64,000 nucleotides of DNA, taken from Acidobacteriota bacterium (GTDB taxonomy: Bacteria; Acidobacteriota; Blastocatellia; UBA7656). How positions within the stretch are numbered: the stretch's first letter is position 1; the number at the start of each line of letters is the position of its first letter. The stretch lies in contig JBBPIG010000001.1 of NCBI GenBank assembly GCA_038040445.1, forward strand, positions 154,402 through 218,401, written 5' to 3'. Shown here one piece after another: positions 7,853 to 17,332 of this stretch. A program made the position numbers and the translations under genes. Under the pieces are notes generated by a model. That model made no database searches. It saw nothing but the letters and a program-made list of their open reading frames with translations, and was not told the DNA's origin.

Positions 7853-9031
7853 ATGTCAAAAGCAGTTATCGTGAGCGGAGCCCGAACCGCGATCGGATCA
7901 TTCGGCGGCGCGTTGGCCGATGTTCCCGCGAATGAGCTTGGCCGCATCGTGATCGAGAGCGCGATAGAACGCGCGGGGATCGATCGCTCCGATGTCGAAG
8001 AAGTAATAATGGGCAACGTGCTTCAAGCGGGTGTCGGTATGAACCCGGCTCGTCAGTCGGCTATCGCCGCGGGCATTCCTGACAGCGTCCCTTCGTTCAC
8101 CGTAAACAAAGTATGTGGATCAGGCTTGAAGGCTGTCGCGCTCGCAGCGCAAGCCATCGCCGCAGGCGATGAGGACTTGATCGTAGCGGGCGGAATGGAG
8201 TCCATGAGCCGAGCGCCGTATCTACTGAAGAAGGCCCGCTGGGGATATCGGCTCGGCAACGACGAGATTGTTGATTCGATGTTGAGCGAAGGACTCACCT
8301 GTGCGATGGCGAGTTGCCATATGGGAGTCACGGCCGAGAACGTTGCCGCGCTGGGTTCTGTCTCGCGAGAGGCGCAGGATGAATTCGCCGTCGAAAGCCA
8401 GCGCCGCGCCGAAGCCGCGATATCCGCCGGACGCTTCGATGAAGAGATCGTTCCGGTGATGATCACGCAGAAGAAAGGCGAGCCGTTGGCGTTCAAAGTA
8501 GACGAATACCCGCGCGCCCGAACAACCATCGACACGCTCTCACGCTTGAAGCCTGCGTTTCAAAAAGACGGTACTGCGACAGCAGGCAACGCTTCGGGGA
8601 TCAACGACGGCGCGGCTGCGGTGGTGGTGGTCAGTGAGGAACGAGCCCGTTTGATGGAGCTCGCCCCGATGGCCAAGGTGGTTTCGTATGCATCGGCAGG
8701 CGTTGATCCGCGCTACATGGGAATGGGTCCAGTGCCTGCGATCGAACGGGCGCTTGATAAGGCCGGGCTCGAATTGAAGGACATCGACCTGTTTGAGCTG
8801 AACGAAGCCTTCGCTGCTCAAAGCGTCGCCGTGATGAGCAAGCTGGGGCTGGATGCTTCGCGGGTCAACGTCAACGGTGGCGCAATCGCGCTAGGGCATC
8901 CGATTGGAGCGAGCGGCGCGCGCGTCCTGGTCACGCTGCTTTACGAAATGAGAAGGCGCGATGTGAGACGGGGGCTTGCTGCATTGTGCATAGGCGGAGG
9001 GCAGGGAATCGCGATGATAGTCGAAAGGTAA
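7853..9031 (+). CDS. Acetyl-CoA acetyltransferase (thiolase II)
   Basis: This condenses two acetyl-CoA to acetoacetyl-CoA, or runs in reverse in beta-oxidation. The 392 residues are the usual length and all catalytic motifs are present: nucleophile Cys88 in [10 protein letters not shown], the NEAFA motif, His in [15 protein letters not shown] near residue 349, and Cys379 in CIGGGQG. The ATG follows an AGAAGAGG ribosome site. It stands alone between secreted-protein genes, so its pathway (fatty acid, isoprenoid or storage polymer) cannot be read from context. Confidence 0.93.
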   Translation: MSKAVIVSGARTAIGSFGGALADVPANELGRIVIESAIERAGIDRSDVEEVIMGNVLQAGVGMNPARQSAIAAGIPDSVPSFTVNKVCGSGLKAVALAAQAIAAGDEDLIVAGGMESMSRAPYLLKKARWGYRLGNDEIVDSMLSEGLTCAMASCHMGVTAENVAALGSVSREAQDEFAVESQRRAEAAISAGRFDEEIVPVMITQKKGEPLAFKVDEYPRARTTIDTLSRLKPAFQKDGTATAGNASGINDGAAAVVVVSEERARLMELAPMAKVVSYASAGVDPRYMGMGPVPAIERALDKAGLELKDIDLFELNEAFAAQSVAVMSKLGLDASRVNVNGGAIALGHPIGASGARVLVTLLYEMRRRDVRRGLAALCIGGGQGIAMIVER

Positions 9032-9033
9032 TT

Positions 9034-9120
9034 ATTTGCCATTTGTCATTTCTGATTTGTCACTACTTGCAGGGCAATGACAAATCACAAATGGCAAATT
9101 GAAAATGGAAAATGAAAATC
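9034..9120. repeat. Heptad-period repeat (ATTTGYC / ACAAATG type), inverted arms
   Basis: Units of seven bases, ATTTGCC-ATTTGTC-ATTTCTG-ATTTGTC, form the left arm. After about 18 bases the complementary arm follows as ACAAATC-ACAAATG-GCAAATT-GAAAATG-GAAAATG. The arms can pair into a long A/T-rich hairpin immediately downstream of the thiolase gene. Confidence 0.85.
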
Positions 9121-9160
9121 GCAGAATGAAACCCGAGAATTGCGCAAAGTAAGGGGTTCG

Positions 9161-9493
9161 ATGGCGGAGATTGAGCACTCAGGTATGGGTATCGAGCCGG
9201 GAGCACCGGTGATTGTTTACCTGCATAGCCCGCGCGAAAAGACTTGGGGAGTTCTGCGCGAGCTAAGTGCGGCCGGTGCCTTCGTGCGCGGAATAGACTT
9301 GAACACCTTCGATGACTGGGTCCAGATGATTGTTCGCGGAGAACGCAACATGGGGCTCACTCACGTGTTTCTGCCGATGTGGCGAGTCGAGCGTGTCGTT
9401 CTGGACGAATCAGTCGACGACATACCATCTCTCTCCGATCAGTTCTACGCCCGCGTTGGATTGACGGTTAGTGAGTATCTAGCCTCGGACTGA
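9161..9493 (+). CDS. Conserved small protein of unknown function
   Basis: I do not recognise the family with certainty. The product has 110 residues, is acidic, and lacks signal or membrane segments. The region APVIVYLHSPREKTWGVL followed by GIDLNTFDDWVQM looks like a small beta barrel (possibly Sm-like). A helix and a LTHVFLPMWRVERVVLDES strand pair follow. ATG 9161 is preceded by GTAAGGGG, which favours it over a TTG at 9140. Confidence 0.6.
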   Translation: MAEIEHSGMGIEPGAPVIVYLHSPREKTWGVLRELSAAGAFVRGIDLNTFDDWVQMIVRGERNMGLTHVFLPMWRVERVVLDESVDDIPSLSDQFYARVGLTVSEYLASD

Positions 9494-9571
9494 GTGCCGG
9501 CCGCTCCCACCCTGCCGAGCTAATACGTGGGCGCCAATGGAAATGCACCCGAAGAGCGAGAAGCGCCCGGC

Positions 9572-10546
9572 TCACTGTTCCTGAAGGTGTTGGAATATTT
9601 CCGGGTCCAGCTTTGCAGAGTAGATGATGTTAGTCAGCTTGATCTCTTGAACGAACTTGCCGTCCTGCTTCATCTCGCGGCGTACCGGCAGTAGCGTGTT
9701 TTGAACAACCGCTGAGCTGAACGGGGTGTAGTAGTAGTCAATCCTATACTTGGTTGGCGGCTGTCCTTCAACGAGCTTCAGCTCATATTCGCAATGAAGC
9801 ACGCGATAGCTCTTCGCGCTTAACCAGTAGCGGGTTTTCTCGCCATCAGCGTTTGTCAGATCGACGACATTCGTGACGACGCCCACAACGGTCTCCGGAC
9901 CGACGTACTCGATTTTCGAGCCGTCCTCCTTGTAACGCAGCAGAGCCATATACTCGTGTGAAAGTTGAGCGCGGAATGCGATGTCTGCTCCCGCGCGGGG
10001 ATTGACGTATTGGCCGTTCTGGGCAGACCAAACGCTGGCGCCGTTGAAGCCAATCACATACTTGATCGGAGGGGCCGTCTGACCTTGAGCATTCTCCGGC
10101 GCCGACAACTCCAGGTCAACGCGGAGCAGATCCTGCGACGACTTTTCTTTCCTCATCGAGCGCAGCAGGTAGTTGCCCGCAAGATCCCCCTGTTCGGTGG
10201 CGAGCCGGATGGTGCCTGCTTCTTGAGTAGCCGCTCTCGCTGTTTCGAGCTGCTTCCGTGTCCCGTAGGCAATCAGCGCAAGCTCTACTATTCCCTCCAC
10301 CTGAGTGAGCTTAGCCTGGGGGGCTTTCGCTTCTTCCTGCTTCTTTGCTTTTTCCAGTTCCTTTGCCCCCGGGACCTTGCCTTCATCCTTGCTCGGGACG
10401 ACTTGCGGCGCCGGTTTTCGGGCGCCGCTTTGCGGTTCCGCACCGACAAGGGAAGCCGGCAAGCAAGATAGCGAAAACGAAAGCGCAACGAGCATTGCCG
10501 CACGACTCGGGATCTGATTCCTTAAGTTCTTGGTTAGGCTTAACAT
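9572..10546 (-). CDS. Secreted protein, LolA/outer-membrane lipoprotein-sorting-like
   Basis: From ATG 10546 the protein has a basic start and a hydrophobic stretch ending SLVGAEP, then a lysine/proline/glutamate-rich linker. After that comes a beta-rich domain of about 220 residues with strands such as KYVIGFNGASVWSAQNGQYVNP and YRVLHCEYELKLVEG. The final phrase (EIKLTNIIYSAKLDPEIF) is typical of LolA-like periplasmic proteins that bind lipids. The frame is open up to 10654, but the added residues do not help. Function is inferred from fold-like features only. Confidence 0.5.
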   Translation of the reverse strand: MLSLTKNLRNQIPSRAAMLVALSFSLSCLPASLVGAEPQSGARKPAPQVVPSKDEGKVPGAKELEKAKKQEEAKAPQAKLTQVEGIVELALIAYGTRKQLETARAATQEAGTIRLATEQGDLAGNYLLRSMRKEKSSQDLLRVDLELSAPENAQGQTAPPIKYVIGFNGASVWSAQNGQYVNPRAGADIAFRAQLSHEYMALLRYKEDGSKIEYVGPETVVGVVTNVVDLTNADGEKTRYWLSAKSYRVLHCEYELKLVEGQPPTKYRIDYYYTPFSSAVVQNTLLPVRREMKQDGKFVQEIKLTNIIYSAKLDPEIFQHLQEQ

Positions 10547-10654
10547 CCTCGGCTTGGTTAACAAGTTCAGAATTCCTCCGGCACTTCCATTGAGGTAGAT
10601 CAGGCCAACTCGCGATTTGAAGCGGACCAACCGAATGAGAGTGTAGCACAGCAA

Positions 10655-11614
10655 TCACAGCAATCGCATCCTTGGAGGCGGTAGGGCCTCTGCGTGGATA
10701 CAAATATTCGTCGCGCCGAATTTCTTCCTGCCGCCTCTCTCACTCAAATAGATCACTACAGTGTAGACACCGGGCTCGCTCTTAAACAGTTTCACTGGCA
10801 TTCGAAATCTTCCCTGCTCGTAGGCTTCGATTTCCCCTATCACTCCATCCGCATACTGCGTTCCTATTGGAGCAATCAGTCGAATCGCCTTGGACTCGTC
10901 CGGCAACGAGTACGGACGTGGCGCTCGTAGCCAATCTATTCCGGGAGGCGAAGGCGGCGGCTCGAAGAATATCTCCGCATAACTCACCTGATGACCAGGG
11001 TTGAGCAGCTTACCACTGAGCTGCACAGTTGCTTTGGGTTTCGCCTGTGTCGGATACGGATCAAGACGAACGTGCTTGCCGACATAGAGTTCGACGAGTC
11101 GCAGGTCGCGGTTCGCTAAGGCTATTCCGAACCCTGCGTGGGTGTGCTGCGGTGCAAGTATAGTTCGCCGATGACCATCGTTGGGCGGAACTTCCGCGTA
11201 CATCTTCATATCCATTCGGGCGAGCATCTGGGCGATGTATTCGGGGCTTAACGCTTCGAGTTCGTCGGCCGCAGAAACGTTTTCTTGTGTGGCGTCAGAC
11301 GCTCCGGCGTCGGCGTAACGTTGATAGGGCTTTCGGCCGTCCCTGCCCCAGTGCGAAAGAAACTTCCCCGTGGCCATGTCGAGCGCGTGCTGATCTGCCA
11401 CACGACAGGCCAAATCGTCGAGCGCCAAAGAGGACGCACCGGCCAACCCCCGCTCTGCGTTGACCAGCTTGAGTAGCTCATCTCGGAATCGAGCAAAATC
11501 ATCTTTGGCTAATTGTCGCGGAGCGGAGGCGGCTCGACGGTTCAGCGAGAGCGCGAAGGCGATCGCCATTGGACGCACAGCGCTACTTAGAAACGAACGC
11601 CTCGTTGTGACCAT
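10655..11614 (-). CDS. CAP/SCP-domain secreted protein
   Basis: From ATG 11614 the N-terminus is MVTTRRSFLSSAVRP, a twin-arginine-type signal followed by a hydrophobic stretch. Residues of about 40-190 form a CAP (cysteine-rich secretory protein, SCP) domain: LLKLVNAERGLAGASSL, VADQHALDMATGKFLSHWG, a QENVSAADE stretch, and NDGHRRTILAPQHTHAGFG. These carry the usual His/Glu cavity residues. The C-terminal 120 residues look like a beta-sandwich (TVQLSGKLLNPGHQVSYAEI). The role of bacterial CAP proteins is unsettled. The leftward neighbour at 10546 may be co-transcribed. Confidence 0.75.
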   Translation of the reverse strand: MVTTRRSFLSSAVRPMAIAFALSLNRRAASAPRQLAKDDFARFRDELLKLVNAERGLAGASSLALDDLACRVADQHALDMATGKFLSHWGRDGRKPYQRYADAGASDATQENVSAADELEALSPEYIAQMLARMDMKMYAEVPPNDGHRRTILAPQHTHAGFGIALANRDLRLVELYVGKHVRLDPYPTQAKPKATVQLSGKLLNPGHQVSYAEIFFEPPPSPPGIDWLRAPRPYSLPDESKAIRLIAPIGTQYADGVIGEIEAYEQGRFRMPVKLFKSEPGVYTVVIYLSERGGRKKFGATNICIHAEALPPPRMRLL

Positions 11615-11698
11615 AAACCCGGCCTCACCTATGAGTGGCAGGATCCAAGCAAGCAAGGTAAAAAGCGACCGGCAACGGAGTGGATCGTCTCCGGCAGC

Positions 11699-12204
11699 TT
11701 ACTCACATTTCAATGCGGCCATCGGATCGACGCTTGCCGCTCGTCGAGCCGGCACGTAGCTGGCAAGCAAGGCGATACTTCCGAGCAGCAACGGTGTAGC
11801 GACAAACGTCAGCGTGTCAGTGGCGGCGACTCCGTAGAGCAGGCTCGACATGATTCGTGTCATGGAAACCGCTCCGGTCAGTCCGATGGCGATGCCGAGC
11901 GACGTCAGAACCAGGGCCTGCCGGATTACGAGTTTCAGGACGCCACCTGGCTGCGCACCGAGCGCCAAACGAATGCCGATTTCGTGAGTCCGCTCGTTTA
12001 CCGAATACGCCATGACTCCATAGATACCGATCGCGGCCAGGATCGAAGCGATAACAGCAAAGACGCCCAGCAACAACATCGAGAAGCGTCGCCGCGCAAG
12101 GGAATCGAACAACCGCTGGTCCATTGTGTTGACGTCAACCGGCATCTCGGGATCGAGTGCTTGAATTTCGGAAGGTTTTGAGCCTGGCTCGGGCCGAAGC
12201 GACT
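11699..12204 (-). pseudogene. C-terminal remnant of a MacB/FtsX-type permease (ADOP-like)
   Basis: Only the last third of an acidobacterial-type duplicated permease is left. It keeps the RLFDSLARRRFSMLLLGVFA segment, YGVMAYSVNERTHEIGIRLALG, two further membrane helices and the closing SYVPARRAASVDPMAALK. The reading frame remains sensible upstream of the first ATG (IQALDPEMPV) and then meets a stop near 12205. The remaining roughly 650 residues expected of this family are absent. It is most likely a deletion relic. Confidence 0.8.
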
Positions 12205-12281
12205 GCTAGCTTCCGCCTGAAGGCCGGACTGCGAACATCCGCCTTTAGAGCAGCCACAAGCTTAAACTGGGGCGTTCGAAA

Positions 12282-13616
12282 CTAATTATTGTTCTTGAAG
12301 CTCACCCGGTCGTGAATTGCCTTGCCGATGCATTCCCCACAAGTCAGTCCGTCGTCGTTGTCGAACGCGTAATGTATGCCGCCGTAGAGTCTGGAGATCG
12401 CTGCTTCCGCGGCTGCCTGAACGAAAGAGCTGAACGTGCGAGGCTGCTGGGCCGGAACGAGGCCGTGGTCGGTATGTGTCGTGTCCTTGAAGCCTTTGAC
12501 CCCGAACATATCGGTCAGCACGCTCGCCGCTGCGCCTGATTGTGACGAGTGCCCCGAAGTGTAGGTGGGGAAGTTCGGCGTCACTATGTACGGCCGCCAG
12601 TTGCCGTCGAAATTGCGATTGATGTAGGTCACCGGGCGCTGAAGGTTGGTAACGTACTTTTCGTTCCAGCAAGCGATGAAGGCATCGTGAACGGCTATTC
12701 CTACATGCGCGTAGGCCTCGGCCGCCCTCGCGAGCGAGAGACCGTCGTTCCGTGCGATCTGACTGACGATCGCGATCCAATGTCCCGGCGGCGTGCCGGT
12801 GGCGCTGGCGCCATCAGACCAGTAATCGGCAATAGTCTTTTGCTCAGTCGTCAGGCCAAGTCCCACGGTATAGACCTCCAATGCAGCCGCGTAGAATTCC
12901 GATGCCGTATTGGTAGAAAAAGCTGGATGGCCATGCGCAGGGCACTCCGCGCCCGAGGTCAAGACCATCGGCCGGATAAATCCCCAACAGGGCTGCAGCG
13001 GATTCGGGCTTAGCAGCGGCGGCGTCGGCTCCCAGGCGCCCGGCACCGGCCTGGCGGAGTAATGGCAGTTGTTATAAACAGAGAACCCGTCGGTAGCAGC
13101 CCACTGGAGAATTGCGGCGGCCACAGCCTGGCCGTGCGAGAGCGAGCGTTTGTACTTAGGCTTCCCAACCTCGGACCGATAACGGGATGCGAAGCTTTGC
13201 TCCAGGTTGTTGATGGCTTCCAAAGTCGCTTGAGAAATAGTTGAGTACAGACCCCGGATCGTGTTGGCGAGAACCGCGTTTGCCACCGTTGGCCAGTGGT
13301 GCTTATTGATTTTCGTCGGCTGGGGCACAAACATCAGGCTGTTCAATTGGCCAACCAGTGAACGGTTTGCTTCAGTGCCAGTCACGATCGATTCGTAGAG
13401 AGCGACGGCGGTGATGCCGTAAACCCGGGAGGCCGCTGGTGGCGTCGTCCTTTCTGCTTTCACCACGTCATAGAGAAGTTCGAACCAGGCTGACGCGACT
13501 TCCGAGGGGTAATCGTCCGCGGATATCTTTTTGGTTGACTCGACCTGGGCAAAGGCCCCGGTGTTAACAAACAGCAGTGAGACTATCAGGGTAAGCGGTA
13601 GAATTCTTCTCAACAT
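12282..13616 (-). CDS. Vanadium-dependent haloperoxidase / PAP2-superfamily protein
   Basis: Secreted: the ATG at 13616 follows an excellent GAGGGAGGAGAG ribosome site and gives a signal peptide ending AFAQ. The 444-residue helical protein carries the three vanadate/phosphate-site motifs in order: RPVTYIN (Lys is found a few residues before), PTYTSGHSSQSGAA with the catalytic-type SGH, and RLYGGIHYAFDNDDG with Arg and His. This set is typical of bacterial vanadium haloperoxidase-like enzymes, which halogenate organic substrates using peroxide. An acid phosphatase activity is the alternative. The first in-frame codon at 13718 gives an unlikely 34-residue extension. Confidence 0.85.
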   Translation of the reverse strand: MLRRILPLTLIVSLLFVNTGAFAQVESTKKISADDYPSEVASAWFELLYDVVKAERTTPPAASRVYGITAVALYESIVTGTEANRSLVGQLNSLMFVPQPTKINKHHWPTVANAVLANTIRGLYSTISQATLEAINNLEQSFASRYRSEVGKPKYKRSLSHGQAVAAAILQWAATDGFSVYNNCHYSARPVPGAWEPTPPLLSPNPLQPCWGFIRPMVLTSGAECPAHGHPAFSTNTASEFYAAALEVYTVGLGLTTEQKTIADYWSDGASATGTPPGHWIAIVSQIARNDGLSLARAAEAYAHVGIAVHDAFIACWNEKYVTNLQRPVTYINRNFDGNWRPYIVTPNFPTYTSGHSSQSGAAASVLTDMFGVKGFKDTTHTDHGLVPAQQPRTFSSFVQAAAEAAISRLYGGIHYAFDNDDGLTCGECIGKAIHDRVSFKNNN

Positions 13617-13805
13617 CTCTCCTCCCTCTGGAGTGAAACTGTTTAGTGATTTTGCGTCCGGTTGGGAACTTCGAGCCTGCCTGAATTGCTCAGGCTGAAC
13701 AGATGTTATCCGTTCCAACGGTAAACGGGCAAGGTCGAGATGCGGCGGCAGCAGGCTGACTAAAAAGCCTCTGATCTGGGGTCACTGCCTGACACGAGCC
13801 GCCTA

Positions 13806-14063
13806 TCAAGAGTCGCTCTGTTCCAGCTTTTCCAATTGCGCGTCGACATGGGCGAGCCCGCGTTCCAACACCTCAAGGTGGCGCCTCATATAAGCTCTCT
13901 CCATCTCGCGGACGATCCGCGCTCGTTCCAGCAGCAGCGCTTCCTTCCGCTTGAGTTGTTCGGTCTCACCAGGGGTCAATCTTCGTTTGCGCCGTGTTTC
14001 CTTCTTAGCCTCAGCCTCACCGATCTGGTCCTCAACGGCCTTACTTTCCCATCCTCTTGCCAT
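13806..14063 (-). CDS. Small charged coiled-coil protein, unknown function
   Basis: An 85-residue protein from MARGWESKAVEDQ: strongly charged, nearly all helical, with a heptad-like region (LLLERARIVREMERAY...LEKLEQ) that predicts a coiled coil. No domain is recognised. The start at 14063 is chosen because MARGWESKAVE looks like a natural soluble N-terminus; the longer frame to 14207 adds unrelated sequence. Its ribosome site is weak. Confidence 0.5.
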   Translation of the reverse strand: MARGWESKAVEDQIGEAEAKKETRRKRRLTPGETEQLKRKEALLLERARIVREMERAYMRRHLEVLERGLAHVDAQLEKLEQSDS

Positions 14064-14236
14064 CGCCTGAATATAACCCCAAACGGATCCAGCACACAAA
14101 GATAGCTCGACCCGGTCACAAGATTCACTTAGGCCGGCCACGAGAGACAGGAAGAGTTCCGTGCGTCCATTCACACGCGTGCGACTCACACTGTCAGCGA
14201 CGATCAAGAGAGGTGATGAGTTACGGCAGGCGCCCG

Positions 14237-15199
14237 CTACCTTCTGAGGTTGAAGTTCACTTCTACCGGCAGCGCATAGGCAACGGGCTTACCGTCTTTC
14301 ATCGCCGGCTCGAATTTGAGGTTCATTGCAGCCGAAATCGCCATTTCTGTTAATCCATGCGGAAGGGTAGTCAACGCATTCGCGGCCTTAACAGTTCCGT
14401 CCGCTCCGACGATCACGCGCACGCGCACCATGCCCTCAATGCGGTTGCGACGCGCCTCTTCGGTATATATGGGGCGAGGTATGTTCAAGAGCTTTGGCTT
14501 TCTGTCAACGCTTGACGACGAATCACGGGGCAAATCCTTCAAATTCGGCTGAGGGTCAAACGCGCCAACCGCTATGAGTAATCGAGCGACTTTCTCGTGC
14601 CCGGCTCTGATTGCATAAGTCAACGCGGTAAACCGGTCGCCATCCTCCTGGTTGATGCTCGCGCCCTTCTCAAGAAGTACCTTTGCAACTTTCTGGTCAC
14701 CGCGCATTGCTGCGAACATCAGAGCTGTTTGTAGTTTCTCCGTTTGAGCGTTGATCTCCGCACCTTCCTTGAATAAGTATGTCACGGCCTCCGATCCACC
14801 GTAGAGCGCCGCGCTCATCAGCGGAGTATTGCCGTGCTTGTTCTTCATGTTGATGTTCGCTCCGGCCTTGATCAGAGCCTTTAGCATACGCAAGTTGTTT
14901 GTCTCCGCCGCAGACATCAAGGGTGTCGTGTTTGTGTTATCTTGAGCGTCAACGTTCACACCTTGATCCAACAGTGACTTCACCTTATCAAGCGCGTTCT
15001 CGCGTACGGCTTGTATCAGCGCCTTGACCCTACTATCGTCTTCCGACACTGGAGATGTGCCGGCTTGGACAGGAAATGCCTCGAGTGAGTCATCATTAGC
15101 GTGCGCAACAACCATTGAAGGTATGATGGCCGATCCAATTCTAAAATCTAGACTACTCAAGAACGACAGCAACGCGATAGTCACCACAATGGGCTTCAT
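14237..15199 (-). CDS. Secreted ankyrin-repeat protein with C-terminal TonB domain
   Basis: ATG 15199 follows GGAGGTAAGA and begins a signal peptide (to about residue 34). Four to five ankyrin repeats occupy about residues 55-210, with recognisable phrases such as NTTPLMSAAETNNLRML, HGNTPLMSAALYGG and GDRFTALTYAIRAG. The last 80 residues form a TonB C-terminal domain: RPIYTEEARRNRIEGMVRV, GADGTVK and LKFEPAMKDGKPVAYALPV. The combination places both modules in the periplasm. TonB C-terminal domains contact outer-membrane transporters, but this protein has no N-terminal membrane anchor of the TonB type, so energy coupling is doubtful. An adaptor role is a guess. Confidence 0.8.
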   Translation of the reverse strand: MKPIVVTIALLSFLSSLDFRIGSAIIPSMVVAHANDDSLEAFPVQAGTSPVSEDDSRVKALIQAVRENALDKVKSLLDQGVNVDAQDNTNTTPLMSAAETNNLRMLKALIKAGANINMKNKHGNTPLMSAALYGGSEAVTYLFKEGAEINAQTEKLQTALMFAAMRGDQKVAKVLLEKGASINQEDGDRFTALTYAIRAGHEKVARLLIAVGAFDPQPNLKDLPRDSSSSVDRKPKLLNIPRPIYTEEARRNRIEGMVRVRVIVGADGTVKAANALTTLPHGLTEMAISAAMNLKFEPAMKDGKPVAYALPVEVNFNLRR

Positions 15200-15292
15200 A
15201 GTTCTTACCTCCAGTAAACTACTCTAACCTTAGACGGAAAATATGGTAGCTTGCCCGCTGATTGCCACCTAAACCCCCAATGCTGCGGCGGA

Positions 15293-15691
15293 CTATTCCT
15301 TCGGTTCGCGGCCATTGTCTTTAATCAACACAACGTCGGTCGTAACGACTCCGCGCGAGCACGCCATCGTCTTTCCGTCTCGCGACCAATCAAAGCTGAA
15401 AATCTGGTCGGCTGTGAACTTCGTCAGTTGCTTTGGTGAGGTGAGCTGCCATATCTGAAGCTGTCGCGACCCAGGCGTTTGATCCAACGCACTGATGACC
15501 AGGCCGCTACCATCCGCCAGCCACGCGAACCCGCCAAGCGCGAGCCACTTCTGCGATCCGATGACCTTCTCGCTGCCATCCGACACCTGAACGGCGACCA
15601 GCTCGTTTCGAAAGCCGCCGGAGATTTTCCTTGTAGCGGCAGCGATCACTTTGTCATCCGGTGACCACTCAACTTGAAGGAAAATGTCTGG
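15293..15691 (-). pseudogene. C-terminal propeller part of the kinase, separated by an in-frame TAG
   Basis: This is the same reading frame as the upstream kinase. Immediately after the TAG at 15692-15694 the frame continues PDIFLQVEWSPDDKVIAAATRK, followed by WLADGSGLVISAL and FSFDWSRDGKTMACSRG. These are typical blades of the PD40/WD40-like propeller found at the C-terminus of acidobacterial Pkn proteins. Without the stop, the product would be about 679 residues. As an independent gene it would have to start at an internal ATG (15649) without a good ribosome site, so I treat it as the cut-off tail. Confidence 0.75.
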
Positions 15692-17332
15692 CTACTTGTA
15701 AGTCAGCAGCGTTTGCTCGCCGCTGCCATCCGCGTTTGCAATAATCACCGAGCTCTCGCTGGCCGAGTGGCGGTCAAATGCGAAACGCTTTCCGTCGCGC
15801 GAGAAAGAGATCGGGCTGTCAACGTCATCGATTAGCTTCCTGGGCGTGCCGCCAAGAACCGGCACCTGATAGAGGCTGCGAATGCTCGCGCCTTTTGCTC
15901 CTTTGACGAAATAGATGTAGTTGCCGTCGCGCGAGAACGTCAGGCCGACGTACTCGCCCTCATCAGGAGGGACGATTGGAACGTTGCTCGACGTAGCAGT
16001 CTGGCGCACCCAAAGTCCCTGCGTGCCCGCTTCCTTTACTACGTGAACGACGTACTTTCCGTCGGGTGAGATGACGGCACCAAGGGCTCGCCCGGTGCTC
16101 GTGAGCTTGCTGATCGCCGTGTTCTGAAAGGCAGGTCCAGTTATCTTGCTCTGCTTCTGACCAACCAGAAAGTAGAGCGAGATCGCCGCAGTGACTGCTA
16201 ACAAGAGCAGCCCTGCGCCTATCGCGATCCGGCGTCCGTGGCCCCCTTTGCCCATTGACGTTTGCGTGATTCCAGACACCGGTCCGCTGGCGACCGCTCC
16301 GCTTGGAGCGGTGACGACTGACTGGGCATCGGTCACCGCAAGCTGAGCCGCGTGCTGGCCCGTGTGCGGTGGGTAACTCTGCGTTAGAGTCGGCTGAGCG
16401 GCATACATCCCCGAAACTCTCGGTTGAGAGTCATACTCCTTGATCAGATCGCGAAGATCGATTGCGATATCCTTGATCGACTGGTACCGCTCGGCGGGAT
16501 CCTTAGCGAGGCACTTGCGAACGATGCGTTGAAGCTCCGCGGGCGCATCAGGATTCGAGTTGCCGATCGGCGGCGCTTGCCCGTAGACGATCTTGTGCAG
16601 CGAGTCGATAAGCGAGTCGCCCTGAAAAGGCTTATGCCGGGTCGCCGCTTCGTAGAGGATGCAACCGAACGAAAAAATGTCCGAGCGCTGATCGACGTGC
16701 TTGCCCTGCGCTTGCTCGGGCGACATGTAGCCGATGGTGCCCATAACCATGCCCGGGCGCGTTTTGTCCATAACGGCGGTTGCCGCTTCGAGCGGGTCCT
16801 CGGCCGATGACGCGGCGGGCTCCGCGGCTTCGATCAGCTTGGCGAGACCGAAATCGAGGATCTTCGCGTAGCCGTCCTCGGTCACCATTATGTTTTCCGG
16901 CTTCAGGTCGCGGTGGACGATGCCCGCCGCGTGAGCCTTGGCCAGCCCGTCAGCGGTCTGCGCGAAATACTCGAGGAGCTTTCTCAGCTCGAGATCCTCG
17001 CGATGAATTTTGAGGTGCAGCGTGGCCCCGCTGATGTACTCCATCGCGATGTAATGGGCAACGTCTTGCGGGTTATCCGCGTCGAGTAGAGCTTCGCCAA
17101 TTTCGTAGATGGTGATGATGTGCGGATGATTCAAAGCAGATGCGGCCTTCGCTTCACCGATGAATCTGCGCACGCGATCCGAATCGGTTACGAGTGCGGC
17201 GGGTAGTATCTTCAACGCAACCGCGCGATCGAGGCTGGTGTCGGTGGCCTTGTAGACCTCGCCCATGCCGCCCGCGCCGATCGGCTCGATTATCGTATAG
17301 TGTCCGAGAGTCGTTCCGGTTGTGAAAGGCAT
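15692..17332 (-). CDS. Serine/threonine protein kinase (Pkn type), tail cut by in-frame stop
   Basis: A transmembrane Hanks-type kinase. The catalytic domain spans residues 11-300: glycine loop IGAGGMGEVYKA, Lys41, HRDLKPEN with Asp142, and DFG at 160-162. GTIGYMSPEQAQG and DIFSFGCILYEA follow. A Ser/Pro/Gln-rich linker leads to one membrane helix at about 370-390. The outside part begins a PD40 propeller (AVISPDGKYVVHV, LTFSRDGNYIYFV, ISFSRDGKRFAFDR). The frame ends at TAG 15692 in mid-propeller and resumes in the same frame. The kinase domain itself appears intact, so signalling may survive without the full sensor. Confidence 0.9.
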   Translation of the reverse strand: MPFTTGTTLGHYTIIEPIGAGGMGEVYKATDTSLDRAVALKILPAALVTDSDRVRRFIGEAKAASALNHPHIITIYEIGEALLDADNPQDVAHYIAMEYISGATLHLKIHREDLELRKLLEYFAQTADGLAKAHAAGIVHRDLKPENIMVTEDGYAKILDFGLAKLIEAAEPAASSAEDPLEAATAVMDKTRPGMVMGTIGYMSPEQAQGKHVDQRSDIFSFGCILYEAATRHKPFQGDSLIDSLHKIVYGQAPPIGNSNPDAPAELQRIVRKCLAKDPAERYQSIKDIAIDLRDLIKEYDSQPRVSGMYAAQPTLTQSYPPHTGQHAAQLAVTDAQSVVTAPSGAVASGPVSGITQTSMGKGGHGRRIAIGAGLLLLAVTAAISLYFLVGQKQSKITGPAFQNTAISKLTSTGRALGAVISPDGKYVVHVVKEAGTQGLWVRQTATSSNVPIVPPDEGEYVGLTFSRDGNYIYFVKGAKGASIRSLYQVPVLGGTPRKLIDDVDSPISFSRDGKRFAFDRHSASESSVIIANADGSGEQTLLTYK

